From positions 1,240,001 to 1,304,000 of the forward strand of contig JAGMVK010000009.1 of NCBI GenBank assembly GCA_020747065.1: a DNA stretch of 64,000 nucleotides. The letters run 5' to 3'. The notes beneath the pieces are model-generated. The model saw only the letters and a program-made list of their open reading frames with translations, was not told the origin of the DNA and did not search any database. Positions 63,050 to 64,000 of the stretch are shown one piece after another (the first letter of the stretch is position 1; each line of letters opens with the position of its first letter). The DNA comes from Cadophora sp. MPI-SDFR-AT-0126 (Eukaryota > Ascomycota > Leotiomycetes > Helotiales > Ploettnerulaceae). Made by a program: the position numbers and the translations under genes.

Positions 63050-63272
63050 AGTTTTACGTTATCCCAGGTCTTTATAGTAGTTCGTATAATTACGTAAGTG
63101 TCGCAGATTACAGGACTTAAGAGTTATAAGAGGTAACTAGATATAATATTATAATAGAACTAGTAGCTACACTTTTTATACTTAAGTTTAAAGCTTTTTT
63201 TAAATCCTCTTTTCTCTTTATCTTTTCTACTTTATATTATAGCTATTAATAAACTTCTATTAAGTTATTATA
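63050..63272 (-). repeat. LTR of the second family, copy B
   Basis: The reverse complement matches copy A (58949-59170) from its first base: both share GAAGTTTATTAATAGCTATA followed by AATATAAAGTAGAAAAGAT, with transition differences in the first 20 bases. The distal end is blurred, so the boundary near 63050 is approximate. It lies in inverted orientation to copy A, so the pair are either two independent insertions or a rearranged element. Confidence 0.55.
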
Positions 63273-63455
63273 TTAGAAAAGACTACCTTTACTTATAAAA
63301 GTCTTAATATCCTTAGCTAATTCCTTAAGTACTTATTAAGTATAATTAAGTTATACTTTTAGCTCTCTTTTCTCTCTCTCTCTCTCTTATAGTATACTTA
63401 TTTCCTTAAGTACTTTTCAAGTATAGTTAAGTTATATATTATAAAGTACTACTTC

Positions 63456-64000
63456 TGTTGGTCCACAGGCCCATACAGGACATGTCTCAGCTAGAATAGG
63501 AGGTAGGACCACTTGCGGAGGCGATTCGGTGGCGTTTCGGAGGTAGTATATAGTCTGGCATCTCCCGCCCCCTCTTAGAAATACACAGATTTTCTACACT
63601 ATTAAGCTTGATATATATATATATAATATTTACGTTTGATTCTTAGCTTATATTCAGTATTGAACTAACACTAATCAGTAGTTAATATGAACTACAGACA
63701 GATAGGTCATAGTAGGACAAGCGGCGACTTAACGTTGAGTACTTAGCTATACTTTTCGGGCTATCTTTGAACCTGAAATTAACGATTAACGATTCAGTAG
63801 GAGGAGACTAGTATTACGTTTAGACTATAAATCTCGTACAGCAGTACGTATAATAACAGCGACGATTCCTCTTCGATAATCGTTAAGTTAATTACTTAAC
63901 TTTAGCTAAGGAGCTTCTAAGCAAAAATCAGGTATTAGTTCCGGGACAACTCCGAATTAAGTACGAATCATGACCGAAGAAACACCAGTTACTTCGGATC
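63456..64000 (+). mobile_element. 5' part of an LTR retrotransposon, cut by window end
   Basis: A 215-bp LTR (63456-63670, TGTTGGTCC to AACTAACA) is followed by about 300 bases of leader with near-normal base composition. A reading frame starts at ATG 63970 (MTEETPVTSD) and runs out of the window. This is the expected layout of LTR, untranslated leader and start of gag. It is the least RIP-altered of the three LTR copies and may be the youngest insertion. Copia-type is my guess from the short LTR and 5-bp duplication of its sister copy; the polymerase region would decide it. Confidence 0.7.
63970..64000 (+). CDS. Start of putative gag frame (partial)
   Basis: Ten codons, beginning MTEETPVTSD, follow the LTR and leader. 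The frame is open to the window edge. Assigned to gag only by position behind the 5' LTR. Confidence 0.4.
   Translation, partial: MTEETPVTSD

Larger units (their letters stand above)
58949..63455. mobile_element. AT-rich, RIP-mutated retrotransposon block
   Basis: About 4.5 kb made almost wholly of A and T, rich in TA steps and stop codons in all frames, with no ORF of any size between 58946 and 64000. It is framed by two copies of one LTR family in opposite orientation and contains a solo LTR of another family. These are the marks of repeated sequence destroyed by RIP. Internal coding regions are too degraded for me to assign to a protein family. A less degraded patch lies near 62870-62960. 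A (CT)n run lies at about 63370-63390. Confidence 0.85.

Noticed and set aside
1..64000. CRISPR arrays, operons, rRNA genes, plasmid or phage features
   Set aside because: The window is eukaryotic, with spliced genes; no regularly spaced repeats or rRNA sequence were seen.

Overview
The window looks like nuclear DNA of a filamentous ascomycete, most likely a leotiomycete. Genes are split by short GT-AG introns of about 45-250 nt with CTAAC/CTGAC-like branch sites. There is an intron-bearing tRNA-Lys. The proteins match fungal families: LRR/PP2C-type adenylate cyclase, Nab2, Atg22, Med14, a CYP52-like P450 and a STAND/ankyrin protein. Both window ends carry AT-rich, transition-mutated retrotransposon debris typical of repeat-induced point mutation (RIP). 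The genus is my inference; no rDNA or other marker is present.

Layout. 1-353: AT-rich repeat edge with a 215-bp LTR. 1639-8487 (-): adenylate cyclase. 8488-12849: gene-poor, with a decayed gene near 11.5-12.0 kb. 12850-15367 (-): five-exon gene with the N-terminal domain of fungal NLR-like proteins but no ATPase. 16879-19640 (+): eight-exon MFS phosphate-type transporter. 20407-25839 (-): 13-exon STAND receptor-like gene (Goodbye-like region, P-loop, ankyrins, SPRY). 26835-27810 (+): NmrA-type reductase. 29371-31413 (-): protoporphyrinogen oxidase. 31802-33403 (-): Nab2. 35270-37262 (+): secreted beta-N-acetylhexosaminidase. 38816-40604 (+): P450. 41075-41546 (-): broken small secreted protein. 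44170-45934 (-): aromatic aminotransferase. 47288-47379 (-): tRNA-Lys(CUU). 47996-49361 (-) and 49582-49931 (-): two genes reconstructed from splice phase that single ORFs do not show. 50661-52884 (-): Atg22. 54752-58332 (+): Med14. 58949-64000: RIP-mutated repeat block holding two LTR families and the start of a better preserved element that runs out of the window.

How the genes relate. This is not a metabolic cluster. Most genes are single housekeeping or signalling functions: cAMP synthesis, heme synthesis, mRNA export, autophagic efflux, Mediator, aromatic amino acid metabolism and chitin-oligomer breakdown. The accessory part is 9-26 kb, where two proteins with fungal immune or incompatibility architecture sit about 5 kb apart beside decayed gene fragments, plus the unrecognised genes at 48-50 kb. 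Exon models were built by hand from splice motifs and codon phase. Exon joins given for each gene are phase-consistent, but none has been tested against transcripts.
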